Assembly: GCF_040436345.1 (NCBI RefSeq)
Contig: NC_133216.1
Span: 15,865,610-15,929,609, forward strand
From: Pagrus major
Taxonomy: Eukaryota > Chordata > Actinopteri > Spariformes > Sparidae
Reading direction: 5' to 3'
DNA length: 64,000 nucleotides
Of this stretch, positions 11,401 to 35,304 are shown piece by piece. The first letter of the stretch is position 1, and each line of letters begins with the position of its first letter. The translations under genes and the position numbers were made by a program. The notes under the pieces are model-generated. The model was given only the letters and a program-made list of their open reading frames with translations. It was not told the origin of the DNA and ran no database searches.

Positions 11401-13791
11401 TCTGTTCTGTTCTTGAATGCAGCATCATTACCCATCTATTTTAAAGAGGTCTGCTGTACAGGGCTGTTGATGTGTCTGTTTCTGTCAGATGTGGGTCTAT
11501 TTAGACAGAAAAAAGGGGCTGCACCCTTACAGAATATCCGATATGAACAAATGTTGAATGCATGGTGATTGATGGCATCTTACTGTGACATGCATGACTG
11601 ACTCGAGTGGTGAGGACAGTTTTTCCTGGCTCAAAGGTGGTACCTCAACTGTGACCTACATACACTTTTTTATTTTATTTTTTTTAAATAGGAAAATTAA
11701 AGGTGAACATGAACTGATTCCTAAAAACAAACATTTTTGATTCAAATAATACAGTTTACAAGGTCATCGATACGAGTAGCAACACATTTTCGACCTTCCC
11801 TATCCAGGACAAACCCCTTAATAAAGACATACTGTAAATGTCTTGTTTATTTGCATGCTTGACTTGAATTCTAGCTTTGTTATGAATGTTACTAGGTCAC
11901 ATATAGTGAAGTGATAAAATGTGAATGTCCTGGTTACAGTGTCCCAGATGGCACACATGTAAGACACATTTAGAACACTACTCTGTCCGTGCGTGTATGT
12001 TTGTACACATGATGGAGTTGTTTATGAGCTGATAATGCCTTGTGACCATGTGGTGTACAAGCCAAGCCTTTTCAACTCTTATAGCACTTGATTGTTTTTT
12101 CTTTTTGTGTTTGCGCAGGACATGATGAGGAACCCTTTCGGCATGTTCGACAACGTGATGTCCAACATGAGAAACAGGATGCACAGAAACTTTGTGAGTT
12201 CATGACTTTGTTTTCTCTTCCTTTTCTGTTTTCATGCTTTCTCAGACTGCTGAAGCTGTAGTTTCTTAACTGCGTGTTTGTGTGTTTCAGGAGAACATGT
12301 CCACAGATTCAAACACCCACTCATTCAGCTCCTCATCAGTCATGACATATTCGAAGGTTGGAAATGAGCCTCCCAAGGTCTTCCAGGCGAGCACATCGAC
12401 GCGCCGTGCCCCTGGAGGGGTAAGTTCCCCATCACATGATCTTACTACATGATATCACAGTACATTAGGGCACAGCTTAGTACATTGAGCTTGGAGAAGT
12501 AAATCTGTCTGCGGAGGATTCACTCATTCTATCAATTCTGAGTGATTATGGTGATAACGTCCCCTTGGCCTTTCCTTGTGGGAACATTATTGTAAACAAA
12601 CTCTCCCAGTGGCATATAATGGCTCTGTTCCATTAAGGTGTGCCAGAAATCATTTCAGTCATCCTGCATGCACAGTACCAGAACCCTGGAACTGCCACTC
12701 CTAAATGGAATGCAGCCATTAAGACTATTATTAGCCGCACTTGTGTTTTACTGGTCAAACTGTCAAACTGTTTAGACTCTGACCTGACTGTTTATAGAAA
12801 GGAACTAAACATGTTGATTACTAATCTATGGGATGAATATGCTTTTTCACGGACCAGCTGACGTGTCTCATGGGCTTAATAATGTTGTATCTCCAGATCA
12901 AGGAGACCCGGCGAGCACTTAAAGATTCCGAGAGCGGTCTGGAAAAGATGGCCATTGGTCACCACATCCAGGACAGGGGACATGTTGTTGAGAAGAAATA
13001 CAACAAGAAAACAGGAGAGAAGGAGTTCATCCAGGACTTTGAGAATTTGGATGAATGTATGTTAAAGTAATATTTCTAGGAGCTATTTCAGAGATGATTC
13101 TGGGAAAAAATCAGACTTGTGTAAATTGCTTCTAAATAAATAAAATATTAAGACACCACTACAGTGATTGGTTAAAAGTAAATCTAGCCATATGTCATCA
13201 ATTTTTGTCCCTTCATTACTTTTCAGATGTCCGTGACGCAGTGGAGTAGAATGTGGTCATAGATCCTAGATTATGCTTTTTTGTAATTTCAGGGGACTAG
13301 TTAAGAACACCAGCCAGTTGAACATTATGCCACTGTAAATGCCATTGACAGAATGTTGTCTAACATGATCCTGATCCCCCACCCGCAGCTGAAGCACAGT
13401 CATTTGACGATGAGTGGCAGCAGGAGTTGTCCAAGTTTCAGTCATCTGGCCCCATGTCTCGCCTGGAGGCACCCCGACTCCGTGGTGTTCACCAGGCAGC
13501 CATCGCCGGCCCTGAGCAGGCTGACAGGTCAGTGTTACGTGCTCGGACCCCATGTAGTGTTGAAGACAGGTCAGAATCCGCTGGTCAGGATCAAATGACA
13601 AACTAGTGGGAAACACCGATTGCACACACATACAGCATGCTGTATTAAGCATATTATCATGTTATGATACTGCAGTTAATTTAGCTTTTTTGTTTATGTT
13701 ATGTTGTTTATGTCATTTTTTCTTCAACAGACACCAATCAAAGGGCAACGCTAAGGGAAACGTGAAATTCTCAGACTCGACAAAGCAGTAA
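5420..13791 (+). CDS. mlf1: MLF1, myeloid leukemia factor 1 (complete, 8 coding exons, 273 aa)
   Basis: Exons: 5420-5469, 6487-6649, 10673-10717, 12119-12193, 12291-12419, 12897-13056, 13389-13527, 13731-13791. All junctions are GT-AG and the phases join without a break to 273 residues; human MLF1 is 268. The start MFNSNHLREFDEDPFWS opens the family's N-terminal motif. Next come DPFRAHRDHMR and the RSFSEPFG motif, which holds the 14-3-3-type RSxSxP site. The conserved MLF core runs from the SSSVMTYSKVG block through PPKVFQAST and RRAPGGIKETR to SGLEKMAIGHHI. DEAQSFDDEWQ-type sequence and a basic tail ending DSTKQ close the protein. The core wording and RSFSEPFG favour MLF1 over MLF2. MLF proteins shuttle between nucleus and cytoplasm and act in haematopoietic differentiation and protein homeostasis. 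The flanking rsrc1 gene agrees with human 3q25 order. Exons 3, 4 and 5 are each a multiple of three and in phase 0. Confidence 0.94.
5470..6486 (+). other. mlf1 intron 1
   Basis: A 1.0-kb AT-rich intron, GTAAGT donor, CTCTGCCATAG acceptor. Nothing else is recognised. Confidence 0.7.
8251..8668. mobile_element. MITE-like non-autonomous DNA transposon, about 418 bp
   Basis: The ends are roughly inverted: CTTTAAAGATATAATA on the left and CACTGTGCATTTAAAG on the right. The interior lacks coding potential and includes GAAGACAACAACTCCCATG, also present at 3367 in rsrc1. I recognise the organisation as a repeat common in fish genomes; family assignment needs a repeat library. Confidence 0.6.
10577..10606. 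repeat. (GT)n microsatellite
   Basis: GT dinucleotide run of about 30 bp with one GTAT interruption, in mlf1 intron 2 about 65 bp upstream of exon 3. Confidence 0.9.
10718..12118 (+). other. mlf1 intron 3, with a probable repeat remnant
   Basis: A 1.4-kb intron. The stretch at about 10895-11180 (AATCAGTAGGATTA ... CGGGTGCTAGATC ... TTCGAATGTTGTATCG ... CCCTTAAAGTAC) is more GC-rich than its surroundings. It resembles part of a short fish transposon, but I cannot define its left end. The rest holds nothing recognisable. Confidence 0.45.
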
Positions 13792-14285
13792 AATTTCTTT
13801 GTTTGCTTCTTAAAGTCTTTGAAGTGTCATACAATACACTGTGGTGCCCTGTACCCACACTCACACTCACACACAGGTTTAATCAACAAGATAGACTGAA
13901 TCAGAAGGTAACGACCCAGATTTTTCAAAATTTAAGAGGCTTTACGTTTCACATTACTGCTTCCCACTTCCAAAGCACACTGCACAATAATTAAAAACCA
14001 GCTGAAAATGGCTGTCCCATTACAGTGGGCATTTATTTTGCTTTTTCATGGGTTTTTCGTGGATTACATTGGGTCAGTATAACAAAAGCAGGAATCGTCG
14101 CTGGAGGTTTATTTTTATGCCATAATGGTATTAACCTAAAATGAAGGCAGTTCTAAAATTAGATAGAAAATATAAAATCCTGTGATATGCTTTGGAGAAT
14201 AGTTGTCAGGAATTAACAGTATATATGATCTGTAGTGTGCTGGCTGTTGAACATGCAAAACCAGAAGTGTAATTCTTCAACAATA

Positions 14286-14712
14286 TTAAAAGTCCCACAT
14301 TATTTTATGTCACACTGTCAATTGCTGCAGCACCTCTATTCACCCTATGTCTGAAAGCTCTGTTTTAGTGTCTGTCTCTTTAAGGCCCCCCTCCTGAAAA
14401 GGCCAGTCTGTACTTATTGGTCATCTCTTAAAGGCCTCAGCATGCACCATCCACTGTGTTCCTTTATCAGCTCTGCCGCTGTTTTTGCAACCACAGTCAC
14501 ACTGGGGGTTTGGCTGAAGGCGGTGACTGTATAGTTGTGGCATCACAACCTTACACAAAGTCCCGACGGCTCATTTAAAGGCACAGTTTCTGAATACGGG
14601 CTGTGTGCATTGAGCGTTTTGATACTTTGACAGTTTTTTATAGCACCTAGACCTGCCTTATAATATAAAAATGGACATGGAAATCTCACTCTCAACAATA
14701 TGGGACCTTTAA
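14286..14712. mobile_element. TTAA-flanked MITE-like element, 427 bp
   Basis: The left end is TTAAAAGTCCCACATT. The right end, ATGGGACCTTTAA, is its imperfect inverted copy, and TTAA lies at both borders. The interior shares TGTCTGAAA(G/C) and (C/G)TGTCTCTTTAAGG(G/C)C with the element at 33366 onward. It is non-coding. TTAA at both borders is what piggyBac-type insertion would leave, but other origins are possible. Confidence 0.6.
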
Positions 14713-14739
14713 TACTCTTATAAGCTTATAGGACATTAC

Positions 14740-14745
14740 AATAAA
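14740..14745 (+). terminator. Candidate mlf1 polyadenylation signal (proximal)
   Basis: AATAAA about 950 bp past the mlf1 stop; another AATAAA is at 14821-14826. Less convincing downstream context than 15326. Confidence 0.35.
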
Positions 14746-15325
14746 GGCACAAATGGCCCATAGTCTTTCTCAACAACAAGGGTCATTAGTATTTCTATGG
14801 ATGTAATGGTGTTGCACCAAAATAAACAATGTAAGAAATATATTGATGTGTAATTAAGGATCACATGAACTACACATATTACACTGTAAAAACCAGAGAG
14901 CAAATAATTTGTATAATTTTGCATCAGATAAACAGAATTTGCTGTATGTAAGATATTCTGATGATGTCATCTGTTTCTCACATTTCATTTTCATAATGCA
15001 ACAAGACACAAAAGGAAGTGTCTTATGGACTGTTGCACTTAGACGATGTCTACATTGTCTTTTGTAATTATATTGTCTAGTATCCAATGCTCTAGATATA
15101 TGTATTTTATCTGCTGTAATCTTTGTAAAAAGAAATAATAATACTCTTCCCTTTTTATATGTTACTTCTCTTGTTTTTCATCATATGAACTCTGTGCTGC
15201 ATTGCACAATTTAGTATATATGACAACGTCTGGATTGTTCTCAATAATTCCAGCTTTGCTCTTGTATATTTTTTCAAGCTTTAACAGTAAGTTCTGTGTC
15301 ACATCAGCACAGACTATTGTCTGAA

Positions 15326-15331
15326 AATAAA
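15326..15331 (+). terminator. Candidate mlf1 polyadenylation signal (distal)
   Basis: AATAAA followed about 20 bp later by TGTTTGGTTGTTTTTGT, a strong GU-rich downstream element. It implies a 3' UTR of about 1.55 kb. Confidence 0.5.
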
Positions 15332-16061
15332 CATGTAAAAATATGAAGATTGTTTGGTTGTTTTTGTCCATTTCTGTTTGTATGTGACCACAGGCCTGCA
15401 GAGGGTCTATGAAGAGTGTGAGCGTGTATTGTGATGAACCTCTCGTTGTGCCTGTTTGGTGGTGACCCAGGGCAGTATTTTTGGATCCAAGCACTTGTCA
15501 GTAACTCAGATTGGTCTGAGATGTAACACAGCTGCAAGCCCACCAGGCTCGCCTCTCACGTGCTTGTGTATCAGACTTCATTAATCCCTTCAGCTTCAAC
15601 ATACAGATAGCAAAGAATCGAGAAGCCTCTGACCAATATATAACTCAACAAGGATCCAAGTGTAAGCCGAGTCCTCACTCAGTCCAGAAATACTGAGCAC
15701 TATCCTTAGTACCTTTATGTAACATGGAAGATGAGCCATTCAAGAGAACTTCTATCACTATCTCACACAAATCCCTGTAATGGGTGAGAGAGATGACTGA
15801 CAGGCTTTACAGCTTCAAAGATAATAACATGTTCACTGAAACCATGGAAATCAGTGACCATGATAGATAATGCAAGCTCTTAACAACTTCTCCTCCACCC
15901 AAAAAAAATCTACTCTTTAAATTCCCCAGGGTGTTTCCAGGCGGCTGTTGTTGCCCCACTAAATCAACACTACTGCTTCAATAGGAGTCAAATGAGAATG
16001 TTGTTTTGCAGGATCCTTCAAGGACAAAGAGATCAGCTATTACTCAATGCCTGTTGCCACT

Positions 16062-16083
16062 TTTATTGAAAGGACCCTTTATT
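16062..16083 (-). terminator. Candidate med29 polyadenylation signals
   Basis: Two TTTATT hexamers (AATAAA on the minus strand) at 16062-16067 and 16078-16083, about 580-600 nt past the med29 stop in its direction of transcription. Confidence 0.45.
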
Positions 16084-16658
16084 CTACCATCGCTGTAAAT
16101 TTTGGGTCTGACATTTTCTTCCCTTTTACCCCTTCTAGTGTTAAATCTTATAAACTTTACTGCAGACAAAATAAGATAACACGGTACAGTTAAACTGTGT
16201 TAATTCACATGCACAGTTGAACAAATATTTTTTGTCTTTATGAATCATGCTGTAACATTAAATCCTCATCATCAGTGAAAGATGTTATGAATGGACAAGT
16301 CTTCCTTTGTGCATCCAGAATAATGAGAAAAGGTTCAGTAGAAAGGTTTTAATAATCAATACAAATAAGCTACAAAAGACTTGAGAATATTGAGTTGGCA
16401 GTTACAACTCTGCCACCACCTGCTGGTCATCTCACAACATGACTGTCAGGAATATTTACACAGCATTCATACAAAACAACTTACTTTGAAAAAAAAAATC
16501 TTGACCAAATGTACAGGATCTTGCTAGATGAAACAGCATCTTGACCAATGTAGGGAAAAAACTGAGTTCTGAATATTGGACAGCCCCAAATATTAAATCC
16601 ATAATTTTTCTCAAAAGTCACCGGACGCATAGAGAGTTGGGATAGTCAGGGTCCAGGT

Positions 16659-18055
16659 CTACATGATTCCTTGAGGCTGTACCTTTCCTGCGATCTTCTT
16701 GGAGCACTCCAGCAAAGCGTTGTGGATGTCTTTGGCGCAGGAAATCTGAGACTTGATCATGCCGAGGTACTGGGCGTAAGACATGGACTCTGTCTGAACC
16801 GTGTCTGGCTTGGTGGCTGTCGGGACCAAGTTGGGTGAATGTTTGGCGCTGTCAATGCTCTGGGAGAGGCACTCGTACGCCAGCCGCTGCACAGAGAAGA
16901 AAAAAAAGGAGATTGTACTGTATATTTTATGTGTAGATACAGTATGTGTCAAGACAAACTATAGGACAGAAAAAAAATATTCAAACCAATACTGATCATT
17001 TCTTTTAAAAGAACTATTTCACTTTTTTTTTCCAATATCATCTTGATGCAGTGGTCAGGGTGTGTTATGGCTGCTGTGTACATGACTATTTTTGTCAATA
17101 CTGTTATAACAATGCTCAATTTCACTGCACTCATTCAAAAGCTTTTCCATATTTGACAAACCCACCTAGATAAACTATGTGAAAGTTCTAATTATGACCT
17201 GCCAAGGGACTGCAGATGTAAATGAGCTCTGAGCTAACTCTGGCTCAATGCAACAAATGGCAACATCTATGTTTAATATTGTACGTGGTCCCTCTACAAA
17301 TAAAATAGATTACATAAAAATAAAGCTAGGAATCAGGTTAATGCTCCTTGTGAGGTGGGTTGCCAATTCCTTACAGGATGGTCAATCAGTCCCCCGTCTA
17401 TTAAATGTTAAATATGCTTTTAAGAGCATTGAACTTTGATTGTGTGACAGAAGCAGAGAAATAAAATCAGATTTTGTGACTAAATGTAGAAAATAAAATG
17501 ATGGTTGCCAAGCAATATATTGTTTATGTGTGTGTATTGTGTTTAGGTCTTACCAAACACAGCTCCAGTTGATCACAGAGGGCATAAAACTCCTCTAAGC
17601 TTTTGTCAAAGCGCTGAACAGAGGCGTCGCTGCTTTTGCTAAACCAGAAGACACAACAGACACATTAACAAAAAAACACAGACCAGACTGACAGACATGT
17701 CTTTCTCTCACTCCCCCAACCTGGCAACTTACATGCCGTTGTCAATTGACGTGTTATGGGCCAAATTCAGGGATGCAATCTTCATTAGGTTCTGAAAATG
17801 AAATTAAAAGAGATAAGTTTCCAGCACGTTGTGTCATATATTTATTGTATTTATGAAACGACAGTATTTCGACTTTAGCTATTGTGGCCAGATGTTTCGG
17901 CCATTGTCGACAATTACCTGGAGACTCTCCTTCAGCTGTGGAATAAGCATCTTGAATCTATGCACCGGATCGAAGTCTTGCTGTTGACTCAATTGTTGCT
18001 GTTGTAATCCGGGCTGAGACATCGGCCCACCAGCCTGCTGCTGTTGAGACGCCAT
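16659..18055 (-). CDS. med29: MED29, Mediator complex subunit 29 (complete, 4 exons, 169 aa)
   Basis: Exons in transcription order: 18055-17918, 17791-17733, 17638-17554, 16886-16659. All are GT-AG with continuous phase. The protein begins MASQQQQAGGPMSQPG, a Gln-rich leader shorter than in mammals. It then runs QDFDPVHRFKMLIPQLKESLQ, NLMKIASLNLAHNTSIDNG, KSSDASVQRFDKSLEEFYAL, CDQLELCLRLAYECLSQS and AKHSPNLVPTATKPD, ending GKVQPQGIM. This is the MED29 (IXL/Intersex-like) family pattern almost without gaps. MED29 sits in the Mediator tail/upper-middle region and helps carry activator signals to RNA polymerase II in the nucleus. The gene is head-to-head with ppp2r1b and tail-to-tail with mlf1. 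The start codon lies in TCAAGATGGCGTC, a YY1-like context. Human MED29 is somewhat longer (about 200 residues), mainly at the Gln/Pro-rich N-terminus. Confidence 0.95.
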
Positions 18056-30520
<12,465 letters not shown>

Positions 30521-31625
30521 AACCAACCCAACATGGCTAAACCAGGCAACCACCCGAAACAACAACGCAAACACTTTTACAAGATATTTATTGATGTGCA
30601 GGAACAACTGGTTAATGTATAGAGAAAGCTGTTAACAATTGTTTTATCTGTTTTCTTTTTTCCTTTTGTTTACTGTCCAATGGTAGGCCATGTCCAGGCA
30701 TAGCACAGACTTCTTCTTTAACCTCCTCTTTGCTGTAAATGGGTGCTTTAAAAAGGCAAAGTGTGATAAATTTGCATTAAGTGGTGCATGCTAACTAATG
30801 TGCTACTGTACTAGCTAGGCATCGCTAACCAGAATCCCTCTCACATTCCTCCCTTATAACATCCTCGGCCTCTGTTGCGCTTTAGCCAGTCTTTGCAGCA
30901 TACCATGTCTGTCCACTACCTAGGACCACGCTAGCTCTCTGTGCCGCTGTACTTTCTTCCCGAAGCTACACGCAAACTTTGAGCAGCAGATGGTTCAACA
31001 AGCTGATTATTTTATCTTGAATAGCTCTCTCTTCCTGGAGACTCCGATGTGGCTCTCCAGAGAAGTGATTGAAAAGTCTGTTCAGACTTTTATTCCCACC
31101 AGACCAAAGCTGCTGCGTCACCTAAATGCTATACGGGATCGTTCTGTACAAACTCTGACAAAGAAATAACAGGGTGTCCATTACTGCATGTAATCTGACC
31201 AACACTCTAAATGATTGCATGTACTAATCAATCTCAAATAGCATCCAATCCACCAGACTCCCCTGTCCTTCTGCACTGTTTGTTCTCTGCAGCAACACAG
31301 ATTGAATTGGTCTAACAAATGAATTACCTCGGCCCACTGTAACAGGGACCAGCTCGGTCGTAAAGTGTTGCTCATAATTAACCCTCCTCCAAATCCTCAG
31401 TGATTTTGTTGATGTGCTAGGGTGGGAAGTTTTAGTCAGTTGTGATTTTTCTGCAATATGTTCTCGGCATTGCTCTTAATCTTTGTGCCAATGACTTTGA
31501 AAAGCAGTGGTGTTTTCTTTTAGTATGCCTGGGTAAACAGTTTTCACCTGTCCTGTTCTGTAAAGAGACATTGTTCTTTTTTTTGTAAGGGACACTTTAT
31601 TCCTCGGACGTTACTCGGATGTTAA

Positions 31626-31631
31626 AATAAA
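31626..31631 (+). terminator. ppp2r1b polyadenylation signal 1
   Basis: AATAAA within GTTAAAATAAAATTGACG, 1.1 kb past the stop. Confidence 0.45.
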
Positions 31632-31907
31632 ATTGACGACAGCTGTCAGGGCTAAACCATGTCCTATAGCCACCCAGTTTTCCCTCAATCCATGCTAAGT
31701 CCTCCACTGTACATGAGATTTAAAAGCATAATGTCAGCGAACATGAAGCACCACCCAACGATTCACTGCTTACAAATCTCTACACGATTGAGAACAAGTG
31801 CATGCTTTCAAAGAAAGTGGGGTGGGGGGGGGACACGGAGCATGTGTACGTAAGGCTGCATAATGTTTTATTATGGGGTGGGAGCTGGGGCGGTTATGGG
31901 CGGGTTG

Positions 31908-31913
31908 AATAAA
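31908..31913 (+). terminator. ppp2r1b polyadenylation signal 2
   Basis: AATAAA followed closely by TCGTCTGTGTTGAT (GU-rich), 1.39 kb past the stop. Confidence 0.5.
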
Positions 31914-32115
31914 TGTATCGTCTGTGTTGATAAAAGAAACTTTTGTCTTACCCTCAACTACTCTCGCTGTTCCCTTCTCCTCCGCCCTCCCCTCTCATTT
32001 TGTTCTCTTGAATGAACCTTGATTGTTGATTGTCCTGTATCAAGAAGACTGTGCTTTTATTTTTATTTTGAATTCTCTTCACAATTGGGATGCTGTACTA
32101 CTGTATCTTGATCTG

Positions 32116-32121
32116 AATAAA
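32116..32121 (+). terminator. ppp2r1b polyadenylation signal 3 (most distal)
   Basis: AATAAA in ATCTGAATAAAGTAACAC, followed by CCTGTGTAGCC. Typical end of a vertebrate 3' UTR, about 1.6 kb past the stop. Confidence 0.6.
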
Positions 32122-33233
32122 GTAACACAATGGAACCTGTGTAGCCTGATTTCATAACAGTTTACTGCTCAAGTACATCAAGAGCCTCTTGTCAGTGTAA
32201 TTGGCAATTTGCTACATGGTGACAAGCAACAGGAAATTATTATATCAAAACAACCACTTAGCCAGTCAACAATGAATTTACTAGTGAATTACCAGTGAAA
32301 TATACAGTGCCTATAAACAGCATTACATCATTGAGTCAGAATGATGATCAACAGGAAAAGATTCTTTAACGGCAAAGGTAAAACTATGTTGAAACCAGAA
32401 GATGATGTGAGGTGGGATTCTGTCCCCCTTGTTTGTAGAATGATTCATTTATTTTTTAAATCATTCGGGGTTTGTGCAAATTATAATCTATTGTTCGACC
32501 GTGGCTTAGATACCAGAAGAACTGCAACAGATAGGAGTTCAGACTCCAGATGGCTAGAAAACAGCACACTTAACATCAAACTAAAATAACGAATACCCTG
32601 CGTCACTAAAATCCTAGGTGTCATTTACACTGGGGGCACTGTGGACTTGTTCCCACTACTCATTGACATTGCCAGTATTGTCCCCATCACTTTTTAGAAG
32701 CATAATTTGTTAAAAAATATTCCTAAAAAATAGTTTGCATGAAGAAATGTTAACAAAACCAGTACCTGCTGAGAGTGCAATTTTTGTTTAATTGCAAGAA
32801 TTGGGAATTTTCACTCAAAAAATGATCATGGCTAAATGACTAGAAGTGATCAATTCCCTGCTCCAGTTAAATACATGTTCTCACACACAGTATAGACTTT
32901 TACACCTTATGCTTGATCGAGATGTTGGCATTGTCTGATTGACATGGTGTTCCAGCTGTGGAGGTGATCTATATGGATGACTGTTAGTTTTGCAGGCAAC
33001 ATTGTTGTGTGCTTTATGCTGAGCAATTTCATATTGTCAATTGTTGTGATATTTTTATAGCTGGCTATGGCCTTGTGATGCACCATCACACCGCACTGTA
33101 ATTATCTACTTGGACCTCATGTGATCGCCCCATTGCATTGACTAAAATAGCACATGTTGAAGACCGTTTTTAGCCCTTTTGTCCCCACCACTTTTCAACG
33201 CGATGTGATACCCTTGAATAAATTTATACATAT

Positions 33234-33257
33234 ATGTGTGTGTGTGTGTGTGTGTGT
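33234..33257. repeat. (GT)n microsatellite
   Basis: Short GT run preceded by TATACATATA. Confidence 0.9.
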
Positions 33258-33365
33258 CTAGGATGGTTACACTTCCCAAATTCTCTGAGTCAAGTTGAAG
33301 TATCAGTTAAATGTGCCTGAAGGCGTTAAAATCGAATAGTGTGAAAGCAGATGAACCCTCACTTA

Positions 33366-33730
33366 AAGGAGACATATTATCCTCCTTTTCAGGCTCATCA
33401 TTTTATTTTTGGTTTCTCCTAAAATAGGTTTAAATGCATTAGTACTCAAAAAACACATCAGTTTCCTCATACTGTCCAGTGCTGCAGACCTGTACTCCCC
33501 CCTCTGTCTGAAACACTCTTTGTTTAGCTCCTGTCTCTTTAAGGGCCACCCTCCTGAACACCCAGTCTGCTCTGATTGGTCAGCTCACACACACCTGAGC
33601 CAGCACAGCTAAGAAGAACAGAGCAGCTGTGCTACATCAATTTTTACCTGCCAAACTAGCCAAAATTATGGAAATGTGTGACATGGTGACTGGTGTGATG
33701 TCACAAAGTCACAGAATTAAAGGCGGGACT
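33366..33730 (+). mobile_element. MITE-like element with TTAAAGGAGACATATTAT left end
   Basis: The left end CTTAAAGGAGACATATTATC is a terminus I recognise from many fish genomes. The interior CTGTCTGAAACACTCTTTGT then CTGTCTCTTTAAGGGCCACC parallels the element at 14286-14712. The right border is not clear and is approximate. Confidence 0.5.
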
Positions 33731-34009
33731 ACTGACGAGGCGTTTCTGGAGCAGTGTTTTCTGTGGGAGAGAGGAGCTTCTGTTGGAAAGATCTTTTACA
33801 TGCACAAGAATCTTTATAACACACTGAAGGAATGGAAAAAAACGACAGCATAATAGCTCACCTCTCCTTTTTGGCAAATACTTTGCTACAAATGATGAAG
33901 TGCAAATACAACCAGAAAATAACTCACCTCCTTTTTGTCACTATTTGTACACAAAGGCACCTTTGGTATGTGGACTCTAACACTTATCTCATTCTGTTTT
34001 TGGCAAAAC

Positions 34010-34445
34010 CACTCAAGCTTTGTCAAGCTTCATGGTGACCATGAGTGCACAACTATTTTTAAGTGCTGCCAAAAATGCTGGTTTGGCTTGAGGTCTGACT
34101 CTGACACTGTAGGACTTAACATTGTTGTTTTGAAGCCATTTCTGTGTAGCTTTGGCTTGATGTTTGGCCTGGTTTTCTTGCTGGAAAATAAATCTAGCCA
34201 ATCACAGTTGTCTAGCAGACTGCAGCAGGTTTTCCTCGAGGACTTCTCAGTCTTTTACTGCATCCAATTTCTCCTCAATCTTCACAAGCCTTCCAGGACC
34301 TGCTGCAGAGAAGCATCCCCATAGCAGGATGATGCCACCCCCAGGCTTCACGATGGGGATGATGTGTTTCTGGTGCTGTGCTTTCAGCAGACAAAGTGCA
34401 AGAAAAGCTTGTTGTTCGAAGTTGTTCTGTATCAACAACACGCCT
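34010..34445 (-). mobile_element. Tc1/mariner-type transposase relic (broken)
   Basis: Minus-strand translation shows Tc1-family blocks in order. [20 protein letters not shown], then [15 protein letters not shown], ends in a stop. EENLLQSAR follows, then another stop. FIFQQENQAKHQAKATQKWL closes the run. GG(S/G)[11 protein letters not shown] and FQQDN.PKH are hallmark sequences around the catalytic DDE/D domain. Here the FQQDN Asp is Glu and stops and frameshifts separate the blocks. The N-terminal DNA-binding part and both terminal inverted repeats are not recognisable. It is a dead fragment; a few tens of residues on each side may belong to it. Confidence 0.82.
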
Positions 34446-35304
34446 AATTATATCCTCTGTGACCTCAAGTCCAAGAATGGTGATAACTCTTTGTGGGCTG
34501 TAACAATATCTTTTAAGCATAAAGTTTAGCTTCTCAGCCTGCAAATGACTCAAGAAAATGTGGGATTCATTTCACATGTTTCTGGGCTCGGCTCTAACCT
34601 GGCAGCCAGCTGCTGCGGAGATGAAAGCGTAGGTCCTTGGGGCTGTTTTGGCCACAGGGAACCATGCAGAGCAGGGCAGGATCTGCAGCTGACACCTGCC
34701 CTCACCCTGACTACTGCTGGGGAGAGGAACGCTGCAAAATAAGGGCTGGGCTGGGAGAGCTTATTTGTCTTTCTCAAGCAAGTTTAGTTTGAACGTATGA
34801 AAAACATGTTTACATCCCTTTTTGACAAAGTTTTCAAGGTCTTCAAGCTATGTTAACACGGCAAACTGAGCCGTACTTTGTTTTTTGCTGAGCACATCTT
34901 AGATGCACCATCGTTTTCGGTAATTCCAAATGAGCAATCAGCAGAGAGGATTAGGGCAATAAATCACATGGCAGAGATCTTTATGAGATTCTCAACCTTC
35001 CTTTTTTAATCTCCTCAAATCTCCCATCAGCCCTACTCAGTGCCGTGCGCCCTCCCAATCCTCCACCCGGCCCTTTGACTGTATACCTCATCACCAGAGC
35101 ACATAATGCACGTATACTGCGATGCACAGGTTGGTGCAGCTGCTGTGTGTCAGCACATTCTGCTACAGTGAGACCACCTCAGAGAGCTATTTAGAATATA
35201 GCAGCTTCAAGGCAGGATGAGCGTTTCAAGAAATGGTGCGAAGGAGGAGGAGGGTTGATGGTAGACGGACTGAACATACCGTACGTGCAAACGTTTTATA
35301 TTAA

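Larger units (their letters stand above)
13792..16658. other. mlf1/med29 tail-to-tail region (3' UTRs and spacer)
   Basis: Both flanking genes end here. A TTAA-bounded MITE occupies 14286-14712 and would lie inside the mlf1 3' UTR if the distal poly(A) signal at 15326 is used. No open reading frame has convincing coding character. Confidence 0.6.
30521..32140 (+). other. ppp2r1b 3' untranslated region
   Basis: About 1.6 kb between the stop codon and the last good polyadenylation signal. Three AATAAA hexamers lie along it. No open frame continues past the LALA stop. Confidence 0.6.
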
